Of a stretch of DNA of 64,000 nucleotides, positions 1-8,842 are shown piece after piece. Under the pieces are notes generated by a model. It was not told where the DNA came from. It saw only the letters and a program-made list of their open reading frames with translations, and searched no databases. The position numbers were made by a program, and so were the translations under genes. The DNA is from Pseudomonadota bacterium (GTDB taxonomy: Bacteria; Bdellovibrionota; Bdellovibrionia; Bdellovibrionales; JACTMU01). The stretch's first letter is position 1; each line of letters begins with the position of its first letter. The DNA lies in the NCBI GenBank assembly GCA_014584465.1, contig JACTMU010000014.1, positions 62,001 through 126,000 on the forward strand, given 5' to 3'.

Positions 1-105
1 GAGAAACAGCCAGTTGACCACACCTCAAACACTGGTGTGTATCGAAATAAGACTATGGTGGTGGGAAACACTAATGGAGATAAAGGTTCTATGACCCAAC
101 TTTGA
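1..105 (+). CDS. 3' end of an unidentified gene (partial)
   Basis: A frame open from the first base of the window runs 34 codons and ends with TGA. The residues are polar (they include VDHTSNTGVYRNKTMVVG) and are not recognised. It would converge on the RqcH-like gene and overlap its 3' end by 17 bp. It is too short to be sure that it is coding. Confidence 0.35.
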   Translation, partial: EKQPVDHTSNTGVYRNKTMVVGNTNGDKGSMTQL

Positions 106-1366
106 AAGTGGATTCGTTTCGAAATGTCACACGCCCCAATCGATCTCCCTTAATGGGAGTGACGAAACGGCATTCGGTGGCAATGACTTCAAATTGTCCC
201 ATCGATCTCAGAGTCTCTCGATTATGAAAGGACTCCTTGATGATCCATTGAGCAACTTTCTTTAGATCTTCTGGACCTGGGGTATCACCTCTCTTTTTGT
301 GAAGAATGGCGTGAGCCGAAGGATAGTCTTTCAGGTGAATCCACAGATCCCACGGTTGAGATTTTCGAAGGAGTTGAAGGTTGTCTTTTGCGTTCTTTCC
401 CATAAAAACAACATATGATCCAACCATAAGCTTACGGGTCTTAATTCCCAGTTTTTCATACCAACTTTTGGATCTTCCAGCAATGTTCCCAACGGTCTCA
501 TCATCCTTGGAAGGCACCTCTTCTTGTGATTGTAAATCTGCCAATTCGCTTTCAAGTTGACGGATGCGTTCAATTGTTCGAAGTCGCTTCTGTTCAATCT
601 CCTTTGCCTTTTTGAAGACGAACTCAATATTCCAAGCTAGAGTTTGAGAAGAGTCCACAAAATCGGACAATTCATGAGGAATGCTCTTAAGGCCGTGACA
701 CTTGAGCCATTCTCCAGCTTCACGCCACTTGGAACTGTCCTTAAGTGAGAGCTCCTCTTTCACCCGTTGGAGAACTTTACATTTCTTTTCAATGGTCATC
801 TGTCGATGAGATATTCCAGACACGACTCCTTTTGTTCGCGCCTTTAGAGAGGTCCATTCGGATCGAATCTCTTCGATCGATCGTTCCGTCGAAGGTCGAT
901 TCTTAGGTTGAAAGTAGTCATCTCGCAGATCTCCGAGATCCTTAACCTTGAACCAACTGATCTGTTTTCCAGAACTTTTGGCGATAAGATTTTGACCGCC
1001 TGGGAGCAGTCGGATCTCAATTTTGCATTCATCGCCGTTGTTTTGAAGTAAGTCTATTTCTACCACTCTGCCTAAATTTTCGAGCCGTTGAATTGAGTTC
1101 ACGATCTTCCCCACAGCATGGCTTCTTAAAAAAAGTCCCGTAGGCTTCACAATGGACTTCTTCGTGGGAGCCTCAGGTAAAGGGAAAAGGAGGGGAAGCT
1201 TTGGGTTCATCTCTACCCAGATCCAGAAAGCCCCCCTCTTCCAGATCTTAAGACCTACTCCGCCTCCTGAGGTTCTAACCTCCTGAACCGTACCGCCCAA
1301 TAGTCCTTGGAGGTGGTTCACAATTTTGTCTAATTCTGATATGGTCAAGGGCTTCATAAGGTCCAA
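89..1366 (-). CDS. rqcH: NFACT/RqcH-family ribosome quality-control protein
   Basis: The 425-aa protein starts with a fibronectin-binding-A/NFACT-N type region (residues about 1-125, with LLGGTVQEV). A charged coiled-coil middle follows (about 165-285). The C-terminal NFACT-R (DUF814) RNA-binding domain begins near residue 297 with GRSKSWYEKL and contains VGSYVVFMGKNAKDN and DLWIHLKDYPSAHAIL. In known members this family binds stalled 50S-nascent chain-tRNA complexes and adds alanine tails. At 425 residues it is shorter than the usual ~560, so parts of the NFACT-N or HhH region are reduced and full RqcH activity is uncertain. The chosen TTG start has AGGA five bases upstream; an ATG three codons further on (1357) is the alternative. 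The gene stands alone, with convergent and divergent neighbours. Confidence 0.85.
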   Translation of the reverse strand: MDLMKPLTISELDKIVNHLQGLLGGTVQEVRTSGGGVGLKIWKRGAFWIWVEMNPKLPLLFPLPEAPTKKSIVKPTGLFLRSHAVGKIVNSIQRLENLGRVVEIDLLQNNGDECKIEIRLLPGGQNLIAKSSGKQISWFKVKDLGDLRDDYFQPKNRPSTERSIEEIRSEWTSLKARTKGVVSGISHRQMTIEKKCKVLQRVKEELSLKDSSKWREAGEWLKCHGLKSIPHELSDFVDSSQTLAWNIEFVFKKAKEIEQKRLRTIERIRQLESELADLQSQEEVPSKDDETVGNIAGRSKSWYEKLGIKTRKLMVGSYVVFMGKNAKDNLQLLRKSQPWDLWIHLKDYPSAHAILHKKRGDTPGPEDLKKVAQWIIKESFHNRETLRSMGQFEVIATECRFVTPIKGDRLGRVTFRNESTFKVGS

Positions 1367-1413
1367 TTTTATCCTGACTTCTAAATTCTTACAATAACCC
1401 CCCGATAGGATAG

Positions 1414-1569
1414 AGTCAGCTTTGTTATGTAATCTGCGATTTTCGTGATTGGCCTACAGAGGAACTCAAAGGATGGGAAGTTCCGGCCAAAGGTGAGAGA
1501 CCCAAGTTCGATTGGTATTTCCCGGTGATGTCTTTGAAAATGACGGGCCGGCTGAAACGAGGAATCTAA
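1414..1569 (+). pseudogene. Startless open frame ending next to a small gene, possible gene remnant
   Basis: From the TAG at 1411-1413 to the TAA at 1567-1569 one frame stays open for 51 codons with protein-like composition (for example DWPTEELKGWEVPAKGERP). No ATG, GTG or TTG lies early in it. The stop directly abuts the ATG of the next gene. It could be the 3' end of a decayed gene, or it could be chance. Confidence 0.22.
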
Positions 1570-1884
1570 ATGGACAAAATACGTGAAGCCATTGATGATG
1601 ATTCAGAGAAAGATCGGCTTTTTGCTATCTTTGAACACCATTTTCTTAACTGCACGGTCGCAGAGGAGTCACCCGATTCGTTCATCGATAGGGTTGTCAG
1701 AGATTTTATCGTGCATCTCTCCTCTTTTGGGCACATTCCTGAGAGGGTTTTAAACCATCTCAAAGAGGATCTCCGAGAGGAGGTCGGGCAGATGTATCGA
1801 AAGAAAACCTATGGTCAGATCAATCTTACGGATCTCAAGCACTGTGCTCAACGACGGCTGCAGAGACCTCGGAGATATTCATAA
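1570..1884 (+). CDS. Hypothetical protein, 104 aa
   Basis: The protein is not recognised. It is acidic in the first half (MDKIREAIDDDSEKDRL) and basic at the C-terminus (LKHCAQRRLQRPRRYS), with no signal peptide or membrane segment, so a small cytosolic helical protein is likely. The ATG directly follows the TAA of an upstream startless frame. Its 3' end overlaps that of the minus-strand gene at 1879 by 6 bp, a compact convergent arrangement that suggests both are real. No function can be inferred. Confidence 0.55.
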   Translation: MDKIREAIDDDSEKDRLFAIFEHHFLNCTVAEESPDSFIDRVVRDFIVHLSSFGHIPERVLNHLKEDLREEVGQMYRKKTYGQINLTDLKHCAQRRLQRPRRYS

Positions 1885-2100
1885 ATCTCTTTGGTAGATC
1901 GCCATCAACTGCCGTTTGAGCTTACTGATCAAAAGCGCACACTCTTCTAAAGATTGGTCCAGGTGAGTAACTTCAGAGAGTTCCTTCGTAGTGTCATTCT
2001 TCTTAAGCTTTTGCACCTGCCTTTGTGCTTTGACAAAGGCGTTGGAGAGATCGTGAACACTGACGAAGAGATCCTTTTCACCTATCATATCTGAGTCCAT
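1879..2100 (-). CDS. Hypothetical small coiled-coil protein, 73 aa
   Basis: The product starts MDSDMIGEKDLFVSVHD. I chose the ATG at 2100 because an AAGGA Shine-Dalgarno lies five bases upstream; a longer frame opens at 2133 without a clear site. The rest is helical and charged, with regular leucines (SKLKRQLMAIYQ), like a short coiled coil. There is no signal peptide or recognisable domain. It may be a small regulatory or structural protein. Confidence 0.5.
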   Translation of the reverse strand: MDSDMIGEKDLFVSVHDLSNAFVKAQRQVQKLKKNDTTKELSEVTHLDQSLEECALLISKLKRQLMAIYQRDL

Positions 2101-2478
2101 AGATATCCTTAAGAATTCATTGGTATGAATCACACATTCTCACCAGCCGCCAATAATGTCTTCATCATCCCAGTGGTTCAACCACTAGCAGATCATCTAA
2201 AAGGGCGGTAAGCAATATATTATCAAATAAGACCTTGGATGGGGTGTTACGGTGTGCCCGGCGGGGAACCTGTTTTCGAGTGAATTTCCATAAGTTTTTC
2301 TTATATCGAGGCGAACGGACGAAAGGCTAGCCAGAGGCGCTAACTCGAGGAGGTTCAACAAAGGTATAAGGAATACTTATGACAAATTCACCGAAATGAG
2401 GTTTCGTGCCAGGCACTACGGTACGGCTCTTGCTTTTAGTCCAGTTGTGCTCCAAGAGGGGGCGCGAAAGGGGGCCGG
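2101..2478. other. Intergenic region holding a repeat A copy
   Basis: This is the gap between divergent genes. It contains an imperfect inverted repeat at 2280-2391 (family A, listed separately), then the sequence GTGCCAGGCACTAC near 2406 shared with family C elements. I see no gene and no convincing promoter. Confidence 0.6.
2280..2391. repeat. Repeat family A, diverged copy
   Basis: The left arm (2280-2307, beginning GTGAATTTCCATAAG) pairs with the right arm (2363-2391). The core holds GGCTAGCC and GCGCTAACTCGAGG. The same core and the ATAAGTTTTCCTTATACC block occur at 10.1, 12.3, 27.2 and 57.9 kb. Here the outer GGGGCTGTCCGG ends are missing, so this is an old or different subtype. Confidence 0.75.
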
Positions 2479-4605
2479 ATGAGAGACTCGATTCTAAAAT
2501 GTATCACAACTATTACGATGATCTTCTTGGTTCAAGGGGTTTGGGGACAAAACAGCTCCGAAAAGGAGCCTGTTGAAGGTGAACCAGGTCAGCTGGAAAT
2601 GCCAATCGATGAGGCGATTGAAACTAAGGCAATGGATCCAATCAAAGAGGTGGATTCTGGAAAGGATGTGGAAAAACTTGAGGTGATAGGATCTCATATC
2701 AAGCGAATCAACATTGAGGGTCCATCTCCAGTTATGATCTTAGATCGGGAGGATCTCAATCGAAGTGGTTACAACTCGGTCTCGGATGTCTTGCGGGACA
2801 CCACCGTGAACTCATTTGGTTCGACCAAAGAGGCGTCGGGAAGCAATGCCGCAGGTGTTGCCCATGTCAATCTTCGAGGGCTTGGCTCCGGTCGAACATT
2901 GGTTCTTCTCAATGGGAAGAGGCTTTCCTCAGATGCGGTTACGGGGGCTGTGGATTTGAATCTTATTCCCATGGCAGCGGTTCAACGAATCGAGATTCTT
3001 AAGGACGGAGCCTCAGCACTTTACGGTTCTGATGCGCTTGGTGGAGTGGTCAACATTGTAACTTATAAGGATTTCTCAGGAACAGAGATGAGTGTACAGC
3101 AGTCGCTCACAGAGATGCCTGGGGGTAAAAAACTCGAGGTCAGTGCGGTCAACGGCATTTCCAGCTCTCGTTTCAACATTGTCAACGTAGTTCACTATCG
3201 AAAAAACGACACCATTTTTTCTCGAGATCGAGAGTGGTCAAGAGAGGGTTACAGTTTAACTGGAAGCCCAGGGAGCTATCGGATCGTAAATCCCGACGGA
3301 TCCAAAAGTGCGTGGATGGCGGACCCTCAATGCCCTGCCAGCGACATCATCGTCAGTGATGGAAACTCATTTTGCAAATTCAACTATCCACAATATTCAA
3401 CGGACCTACCAGGACTGGAGCAGATCAGCCTCATGACAGAGGGGAACGTCGAAGTGGGCCCTGACTGGACGCTCAATGGGAGGTTGAGTCTCGTAGAAAA
3501 GAACAATCAGTGGCAATACGCTCCTTCGCCAGCGCCACCGCTTCGTGTTCCAAGCGATGTTGCAAGCAACATCGCAGGTGTGCCCTCAGGAAGTGCGGCC
3601 GACATTCGATACCGAACGGTGGAGCTCGGCAATCGCGTGAGTGAGATCAAAACCCACGCGGCAAGTGTCGGAGTTGGGGCCAAAAGCGGATTTGGGCTTT
3701 GGGAGGTTGAATTTGGAACCAACTACAATGTTGTGAAGAGAGATGACATGGGTGTCAGTGGGTACGCTCTAGAAGACAAACTGAAGGACGCAATCATTTC
3801 TGGGAGCGTCAATCTTTTAGCCCCCGAAGGGCAGAGAGGAGATCTTTCTGGAGTTTCTTATGAGCCGTGGCAGAAATCGACATCGGATGTCTTCAGCATG
3901 GATGCCAAAATCAGTGGTGAAATAGGGATGGCTGGTGTGGCTCTTGGGGTAGGTGCAACCTCAGAAAACTACAAAGATGAATTTGATGAGGAGACCGAAA
4001 AACAGAATGTTCTTGGAAGCGCAGGAAGCAGCGGTGGAGGTGGGCGCAAAACTCAATCTCTATTTGGAGAGGTTTCAATTCCGGCATCTTCGATCGTGGA
4101 GGTTCAAATAGCGGGGAGACATGACCAATTTAGTGATTTTGGATCAACAACAAATCCTAAGCTTGCAGTTCGCATACAACCTCATCCCACAACTTTAATT
4201 CGAACTTCAGTAGGTACCGGCTTCAAAGCCCCACTGCTTGTGGACATGTACGCAGCCGACAGCTTTGGATACCCCACCTTCACCGATGCGGTCATGTGTG
4301 AAAAGGTCAAGTCGACCAATCCTGACTCGCTCTACTGCTTACCCCAACAGTATCTTGTTCAGTCTGGGGGTAATCCCAATCTCAAAGAGGAAAAATCGGT
4401 GTCAGCAAACATCGGTGTCATGTTTGAACCTTCAGGAAAGACTCCAGTTGGATCGCTCAACATGGGTTTTGACTTTTGGGGCACGAAGCTTACCAACGTG
4501 GTCGATATAGACTACAATGACATCATGCAGGCCGAGTTGGCGGGGCATAATCTTGCCGCCACCGGAGTCATTATTGACCGAGACCAAGATGGAAGCATCA
4601 ACTAA
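2479..4605 (+). CDS. TonB-dependent receptor, cut by an in-frame stop
   Basis: This is an outer-membrane TonB-dependent receptor. A signal peptide covers residues 1-23, a TonB-box-like stretch lies at about 65-72 (EKLEVIGS), and a plug domain at about 75-195 contains LRGLGSGRTLVLLNGKR and EILKDGASALYGSDALGGV. Barrel strands follow. The frame stops at a TAA (4603-4605) after 708 codons, but the same frame continues without interruption to 5099 and completes the barrel. In a conceptual full length of 873 codons only one is a stop. The receptor heads the TonB2-type operon, so its ligand would be the operon's likely cargo; the ligand is unknown. A truncated barrel lacking its last strands would normally not assemble. 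Confidence 0.85.
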   Translation: MRDSILKCITTITMIFLVQGVWGQNSSEKEPVEGEPGQLEMPIDEAIETKAMDPIKEVDSGKDVEKLEVIGSHIKRINIEGPSPVMILDREDLNRSGYNSVSDVLRDTTVNSFGSTKEASGSNAAGVAHVNLRGLGSGRTLVLLNGKRLSSDAVTGAVDLNLIPMAAVQRIEILKDGASALYGSDALGGVVNIVTYKDFSGTEMSVQQSLTEMPGGKKLEVSAVNGISSSRFNIVNVVHYRKNDTIFSRDREWSREGYSLTGSPGSYRIVNPDGSKSAWMADPQCPASDIIVSDGNSFCKFNYPQYSTDLPGLEQISLMTEGNVEVGPDWTLNGRLSLVEKNNQWQYAPSPAPPLRVPSDVASNIAGVPSGSAADIRYRTVELGNRVSEIKTHAASVGVGAKSGFGLWEVEFGTNYNVVKRDDMGVSGYALEDKLKDAIISGSVNLLAPEGQRGDLSGVSYEPWQKSTSDVFSMDAKISGEIGMAGVALGVGATSENYKDEFDEETEKQNVLGSAGSSGGGGRKTQSLFGEVSIPASSIVEVQIAGRHDQFSDFGSTTNPKLAVRIQPHPTTLIRTSVGTGFKAPLLVDMYAADSFGYPTFTDAVMCEKVKSTNPDSLYCLPQQYLVQSGGNPNLKEEKSVSANIGVMFEPSGKTPVGSLNMGFDFWGTKLTNVVDIDYNDIMQAELAGHNLAATGVIIDRDQDGSIN

Positions 4606-5099
4606 ATCACGGCTCCACTTCAAAATCTATCGGCTCGAGAAATTCTTGGAATCGATCTTCATTTTGAAGATAAGATTGCGCTTCCAAAGGGAAATCTTAA
4701 GTTTCAGACGGAACACTCACATCTCTTCTACTTCAAGGAGGAGGGGTTCCCTGGGTTAGGTCTTGAGAATGTCCTAGGAGAGAATGGACGTCCAAATTGG
4801 AGAAACACCACGAGCCTCCTCTATGAGCCCTTTGAGAGTTTAGAGGCAGGCCTCATTGCCAGAACGATCTCCAATCACAAGAAATCGGTTGAAGCCAATG
4901 GATTCATAAAACAATACACAGAGTACGATCTTCAAACGAGTTATCATACTCAAAAGAGTGGAACTGTGACCGTTGGGATCAAAAATCTTTTGGCATCAAC
5001 GCCACCGCTGGATGACAGCAACATTAACGGTCAACTGGACACGACTCTCTATGATGAAATTGGTCGGCAGGTGTACATTAACTACAAACATAGGTTTTA
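4606..5099 (+). pseudogene. C-terminal barrel part of the interrupted TonB-dependent receptor
   Basis: It is read in the same frame as the receptor upstream, directly after its TAA. The translation begins ITAPLQNLSAREILG and ends YDEIGRQVYINYKHRF. The ending has alternating strand residues and the terminal phenylalanine used for recognition by the BAM complex. It has no start signal of its own. The simplest explanation is a single substitution, for example TAC or TAT (Tyr) to TAA, or a sequencing error. Confidence 0.85.
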
Positions 5100-5102
5100 A
5101 TT

Positions 5103-5912
5103 ATGAAAAAGCGTGACAAGATCCTCTTTCCAAACAAAGCACGGGGTCTCTTTCTCTTTCTCTTTCTCTTTCTGGTATGTGAAGGCCATGCTGAAAATGA
5201 GAGTAAGTCGATAGAGAAGCTGGACCAAATCACTCAAGAGCAAACCCAAACCAATGAACAGGGAAGAGCGTCTCAAAAGAAGATCGAAAAGATCGCGGAA
5301 GAGACTCGTGATCTCATCCATGAGTATCGTACGACCCTCAAGAAAGTAGAGACAACACAGATCTACAACAAGCAACTCAAGGAGATCATTGAGTCCCAAT
5401 CAAAGGAGATGACCAAGATCACAGAGGATATTGAAAATCTTAAAGAAACAAACAAGAACATCCTACCACTTGTCACGCGCATGGTGGAAACGTTGGAAAA
5501 ATTCGTAGAACTTGATGTCCCCTTTCTTGGAGAAGAACGAAAAAGCAGAGTTTCTCAGATCAAGGAGTTGTTGAAGCGAGCCGATGTGACAACCTCTGAG
5601 AAATTCCGTAGAGTTCTTGAAGCCTTTCAAATTGAAAATCAATACGGCAAGAGCATTGAGACGTATCAAGGGATTCAGGAGGCCAATGGTCAAGCGTTGA
5701 CCGTGGACTTTCTTCGTATTGGACGATTGATCTTGATTTACCAAACTTTGGATGGAAGCCAAATGGGGCTTTGGTCTCAAAAGGATCGTACTTGGAGTGA
5801 TCTTGACTCCTCCTTTCGAAACGAAGTTCGAAAGGGGATTCAAATGGCAAAAAAACAGAAGGCACCGGATCTGATCCAACTTCCGATTGCGCAAATTGAG
5901 GTGAGGAAATGA
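5103..5912 (+). CDS. DUF3450 family periplasmic protein of a TonB2-type system
   Basis: The 269-aa protein has a signal peptide (hydrophobic LFLFLFLFLVCEGHA, cleavage near residue 30). Long coiled-coil helices follow (about 35-125), then a globular C-terminal half with TVDFLRIGRLILIYQTLDG. That layout and motif are those of DUF3450 proteins, which stand before TtpC/ExbB genes in TonB2 clusters of Vibrio and Shewanella and are thought to assist energy transfer in the periplasm. The start lies 3 bp after the receptor frame's final stop. The stop overlaps the next ATG (ATGA). The signal peptide is encoded by a perfect CTCTTT hexamer repeat. Confidence 0.85.
   Translation: MKKRDKILFPNKARGLFLFLFLFLVCEGHAENESKSIEKLDQITQEQTQTNEQGRASQKKIEKIAEETRDLIHEYRTTLKKVETTQIYNKQLKEIIESQSKEMTKITEDIENLKETNKNILPLVTRMVETLEKFVELDVPFLGEERKSRVSQIKELLKRADVTTSEKFRRVLEAFQIENQYGKSIETYQGIQEANGQALTVDFLRIGRLILIYQTLDGSQMGLWSQKDRTWSDLDSSFRNEVRKGIQMAKKQKAPDLIQLPIAQIEVRK
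5148..5171 (+). repeat. Hexanucleotide repeat (CTCTTT) x4 inside a signal peptide
   Basis: Four perfect CTCTTT units encode alternating Leu-Phe in the hydrophobic core of the DUF3450 signal peptide. Gain or loss of units would keep the frame and only change the core length. Confidence 0.9.
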
Positions 5913-7276
5913 AACATCGATTTGGAATTCTTATTTTATTTGGGATGGCGGTCATGAGTTTCGTGGTTGGGGCAAATTACGCCAACGCCATTGGGAGTCT
6001 TGATGAGTTGCTTCAAAGAGTCAAGGGCGATCAAGAGATATTGAATCAAGAAAATGCAAAACGTGAACAGACCTTTCGCGAAAAACGGGATGATCAAAAA
6101 AAGTTGCTGAGCGATGCTCAGAGAGAACTTCGACAAGAGGAAGAGGTGACCCACAAGTTGACTCAGGAATTTGAGAAGCAAGAGAAGGAGTTGCAGCAAC
6201 ACCAGGAGAAGCTTGATCTTGCAATAGGAACTTTAGGGGAGATGTTCGGTGTTGTCCGCCAAGTTGCAGGGGATTTTCAAAGTGAAATCACGAACTCGGT
6301 CATTTCTGCAGAGATCAAGGATCGATCTGAGTTTCTTCAGAAGCTTGCAGATGCAAAGGCTCTGCCAAACTCTAAGGACCTGGAGCATCTTTGGTTTCTT
6401 CTTCAGGAAGAGATGACCGAGTCGGGAAAGACGGTTCAGTTCACCTCTAAAGTCATTAAGATGAGCGGAGAGCAAAAGGAGCAAAAGATCATTCGAGTTG
6501 GAGCGTTCAATTTGATCTCTGAAGGACTCTATTTGAGTTATCACGGCGATACGGGGCAGACCGTGGAGCTAGCTCGACAGCCCGAAGGGCAATTTTTGAA
6601 TTTGGCTGAAGAACTTGCTGAACAGGTAGAGACCGATCATTTGAAATCGTTTGGCGTTGATCCCTCACGAGGATCCATTCTTGCTCTCTTGGTTGAGACC
6701 CCGACCCTTTGGGAAAAAATAGAGCAAGGAGGATTGATTGGCTACGTCATCATGGTGCTCTTAGCTTTAGGACTTGCCCTTGTTGCAGAAAGATACATTG
6801 TCCTTAAAAGAGAGTCAGATCAGATTCTTCGACAGTTAACTTCGGAGACCATTTCTGAGACCAATCCATTAGGAGAGTTGATCTCGGTATTTCGAAAATC
6901 TCAAGATGATGATTTAGAGTCTCTCGAGTTAAAGCTCGATGAGGTGATCTTGAAGAAAGTTCCAGAATTGAATCGAGGGATCAGTACAATCAAACTCCTC
7001 TCAGGAGTGGCTCCTCTTTTGGGTCTTTTGGGAACAGTGACCGGTATGATCGTGACTTTTCAGTCCATCACACTTTTTGGGACAGGTGATCCTAAAATCA
7101 TGGCAGGAGGTATCTCACAGGCATTGGTGACGACCGTTCTTGGCCTCGTATGCGCAATACCTTTACTTTTGTTGCACAACTTCATTCAGGGTAAGAGCAA
7201 ACGAATCATTCAGATCCTCGAGGAGCAGAGTGCGGGATTGATTGCCGAGAGAGTCTGTACAGGGAGTGGTCAATGA
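5909..7276 (+). CDS. ttpC: TtpC-like MotA/TolQ/ExbB proton channel protein
   Basis: The 455-aa protein has an N-terminal signal or anchor (residues 1-27) and a long periplasmic coiled coil (about 30-110). A periplasmic domain follows, then a MotA/TolQ/ExbB channel domain in the last ~190 residues, with membrane segments near GYVIMVLLALGLALVAERYIVL and in APLLGLLGTVTGMIVTFQ. The N-terminal extension separates TtpC-type proteins from ordinary ExbB. In Vibrio TonB2 systems TtpC is essential in addition to ExbB/ExbD. The start and stop overlap the neighbouring genes by 4 bp, which implies translational coupling. Confidence 0.88.
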   Translation: MKHRFGILILFGMAVMSFVVGANYANAIGSLDELLQRVKGDQEILNQENAKREQTFREKRDDQKKLLSDAQRELRQEEEVTHKLTQEFEKQEKELQQHQEKLDLAIGTLGEMFGVVRQVAGDFQSEITNSVISAEIKDRSEFLQKLADAKALPNSKDLEHLWFLLQEEMTESGKTVQFTSKVIKMSGEQKEQKIIRVGAFNLISEGLYLSYHGDTGQTVELARQPEGQFLNLAEELAEQVETDHLKSFGVDPSRGSILALLVETPTLWEKIEQGGLIGYVIMVLLALGLALVAERYIVLKRESDQILRQLTSETISETNPLGELISVFRKSQDDDLESLELKLDEVILKKVPELNRGISTIKLLSGVAPLLGLLGTVTGMIVTFQSITLFGTGDPKIMAGGISQALVTTVLGLVCAIPLLLLHNFIQGKSKRIIQILEEQSAGLIAERVCTGSGQ

Positions 7277-7788
7277 TTCTCGGATTTGAGGAACTCATAC
7301 GAAACTTCATTCAGGCAGGTGGATGGGTTTTGGTTGTGATCTTGATGACAACCCTTGTTCTATGGACTCTCATTGTGGAAAGGCTTCTCTTTTTTCGTAA
7401 GCCTGTTCGGAGAATTATAGGGGAAGCGGTCGATCTGTGGAACCAGCAGAAGAGCCACAGTTCTTGGAGAGCACATAAGATTCGAGAGGCTAAGATTTCT
7501 CAGGCCAAAGAGATCTTTTTCCATTCTATATCGACCATCAAGACGCTGGTTCTCTTGTGTCCGTTGCTAGGATTGTTGGGAACAGTGACAGGCATGATCG
7601 CGGTGTTTGATTCTCTAGCAATTGTGGGAACAGGGAATGCGCGAATGATGGCTTCAGGGATCTCGATGGCGACCATTCCCACGATGGCGGGGATGGTGGC
7701 CTCAATTTCGGGTCTCTATTTTGGCTCACGCCTGGAAGAGCGAGCCCAACAGGAAGTCGACAGACTTTCCGATGAGATGAAGTTTTAG
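7273..7788 (+). CDS. exbB: ExbB-type proton channel subunit
   Basis: The 171-aa inner-membrane protein has three membrane segments: about 15-40 (WVLVVILMTTLVLWTLIVE), one containing CPLLGLLGTVTGMIAVFDSL, and one containing ISMATIPTMAGMVASISGLYFGS. It forms the proton-motive-force motor with ExbD. The ATGA overlap with ttpC and the 10-bp gap to exbD show that it belongs to the same operon. A TolQ assignment is less likely because no Tol-Pal genes are nearby. Confidence 0.9.
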   Translation: MILGFEELIRNFIQAGGWVLVVILMTTLVLWTLIVERLLFFRKPVRRIIGEAVDLWNQQKSHSSWRAHKIREAKISQAKEIFFHSISTIKTLVLLCPLLGLLGTVTGMIAVFDSLAIVGTGNARMMASGISMATIPTMAGMVASISGLYFGSRLEERAQQEVDRLSDEMKF

Positions 7789-7798
7789 GAGAGAAGAG

Positions 7799-8212
7799 AT
7801 GAAGAGAAGAAGTCGATCCATTCAAGATGAAGAGGCGAGCATAGATCTTACACCCATGTTGGATGTTGTTTTCATTATGTTGATCTTTTTTATTGTGAGC
7901 ACCTCTTTTCTGAAGGAGTCAGGATTGACGGTCCAAAGACCTTCAGCCAAGAGTGCGCAAAAGAAAGAGAGCGGCCATATCATGATCGGGATCTCAGAGA
8001 ATGGGGAGATCTGGATTGACAAAAGGCAGGTGGATATTCGCTCTGTAAGAGCCAACGTGGAGCGACTTCATGCCGAAAGCCCCGAAGGTTCTGTGGTGAT
8101 TCAGGCGGATAGATCATCAAAAAATGGTCTTCTTGTTCAAGTGATGGATCAGATCCGATTGGCCGGAGTGAACAACATATCCATTGCAGCACGCATCGAG
8201 GACTCAGAATGA
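7799..8212 (+). CDS. exbD: ExbD/TolR family protein
   Basis: The 137-aa protein has a short cytosolic N-terminus, one membrane helix (LTPMLDVVFIMLIFFIV) carrying the conserved proton-path aspartate at residue 22, and a periplasmic domain ending IAARIEDSE. A GAGAAGAG Shine-Dalgarno precedes the ATG. It works with ExbB to transmit proton motive force to TonB. Its stop overlaps the tonB start (ATGA). Confidence 0.92.
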   Translation: MKRRSRSIQDEEASIDLTPMLDVVFIMLIFFIVSTSFLKESGLTVQRPSAKSAQKKESGHIMIGISENGEIWIDKRQVDIRSVRANVERLHAESPEGSVVIQADRSSKNGLLVQVMDQIRLAGVNNISIAARIEDSE

Positions 8213-8838
8213 ATCAGAGAGTTGTGTATGCTTTTGCAATAGGTGGTGTGGTCACGATGCTTTTGGCCTACATTATGGCCCAACTCATCTATGGCAATGC
8301 AGCTCGTCCACGAAATGCCTCAAGCGAACCATTGATCGAGTTCATTCGTATGAAGAGCGAGTCGATCACGCAGGTGCGTAAGCGGGAGCTACCGAAAAAG
8401 GTCGAGGTTCCAGAAAAGAGGCCCCCTATTCCGCGCTCAGAGATCGTAAACTCAAAGCCGACGAATGAGATGGCCTCTATGAAAGTGCCGAAACTGGATC
8501 TTTCGCTCTCACTGGGCGGAGGAAATGGCCCCTATCTGGGTCAGGTTATGGAGGGCGGACCTAACGGTGAAGTGATGCCTCTTGTGCGAATTGAACCCCA
8601 ATATCCACGCAAGGCTGCAATGGATGGGAAAGAGGGATGGGTTCTTTTGGAGTTTGATATTACCGAGCTAGGAACAGTTGAAAACGTTCGTGTTCTACAA
8701 TCTCAACCTGTGAGACTCTTTGACACCGCAGCAAAAAATGCGCTCATAAAGTGGAAGTACAAGCCCAAGATCGAGGAGGGAAAGCCCATTTCTCAACCAA
8801 ACAATCGAGTCAAGATCGAGTTTTCGTTGAAAGGATGA
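8209..8838 (+). CDS. tonB: TonB energy transducer
   Basis: The 209-aa protein has one N-terminal membrane anchor (residues about 5-28), a proline/lysine-rich linker (ELPKKVEVPEKRPPIPRSE) and a C-terminal TonB domain (about 120-209, with RIEPQYPRKAAMDGKEGWV, VLQSQPVRLFD and WKYKPKIEEG). The linker is short, like TonB2 rather than TonB1 proteins, which fits the DUF3450/TtpC context. It delivers motor energy to outer-membrane receptors such as the one at 2.5 kb and, plausibly, BtuB at 25 kb. Confidence 0.93.
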   Translation: MNQRVVYAFAIGGVVTMLLAYIMAQLIYGNAARPRNASSEPLIEFIRMKSESITQVRKRELPKKVEVPEKRPPIPRSEIVNSKPTNEMASMKVPKLDLSLSLGGGNGPYLGQVMEGGPNGEVMPLVRIEPQYPRKAAMDGKEGWVLLEFDITELGTVENVRVLQSQPVRLFDTAAKNALIKWKYKPKIEEGKPISQPNNRVKIEFSLKG

Positions 8839-8842
8839 TCGT

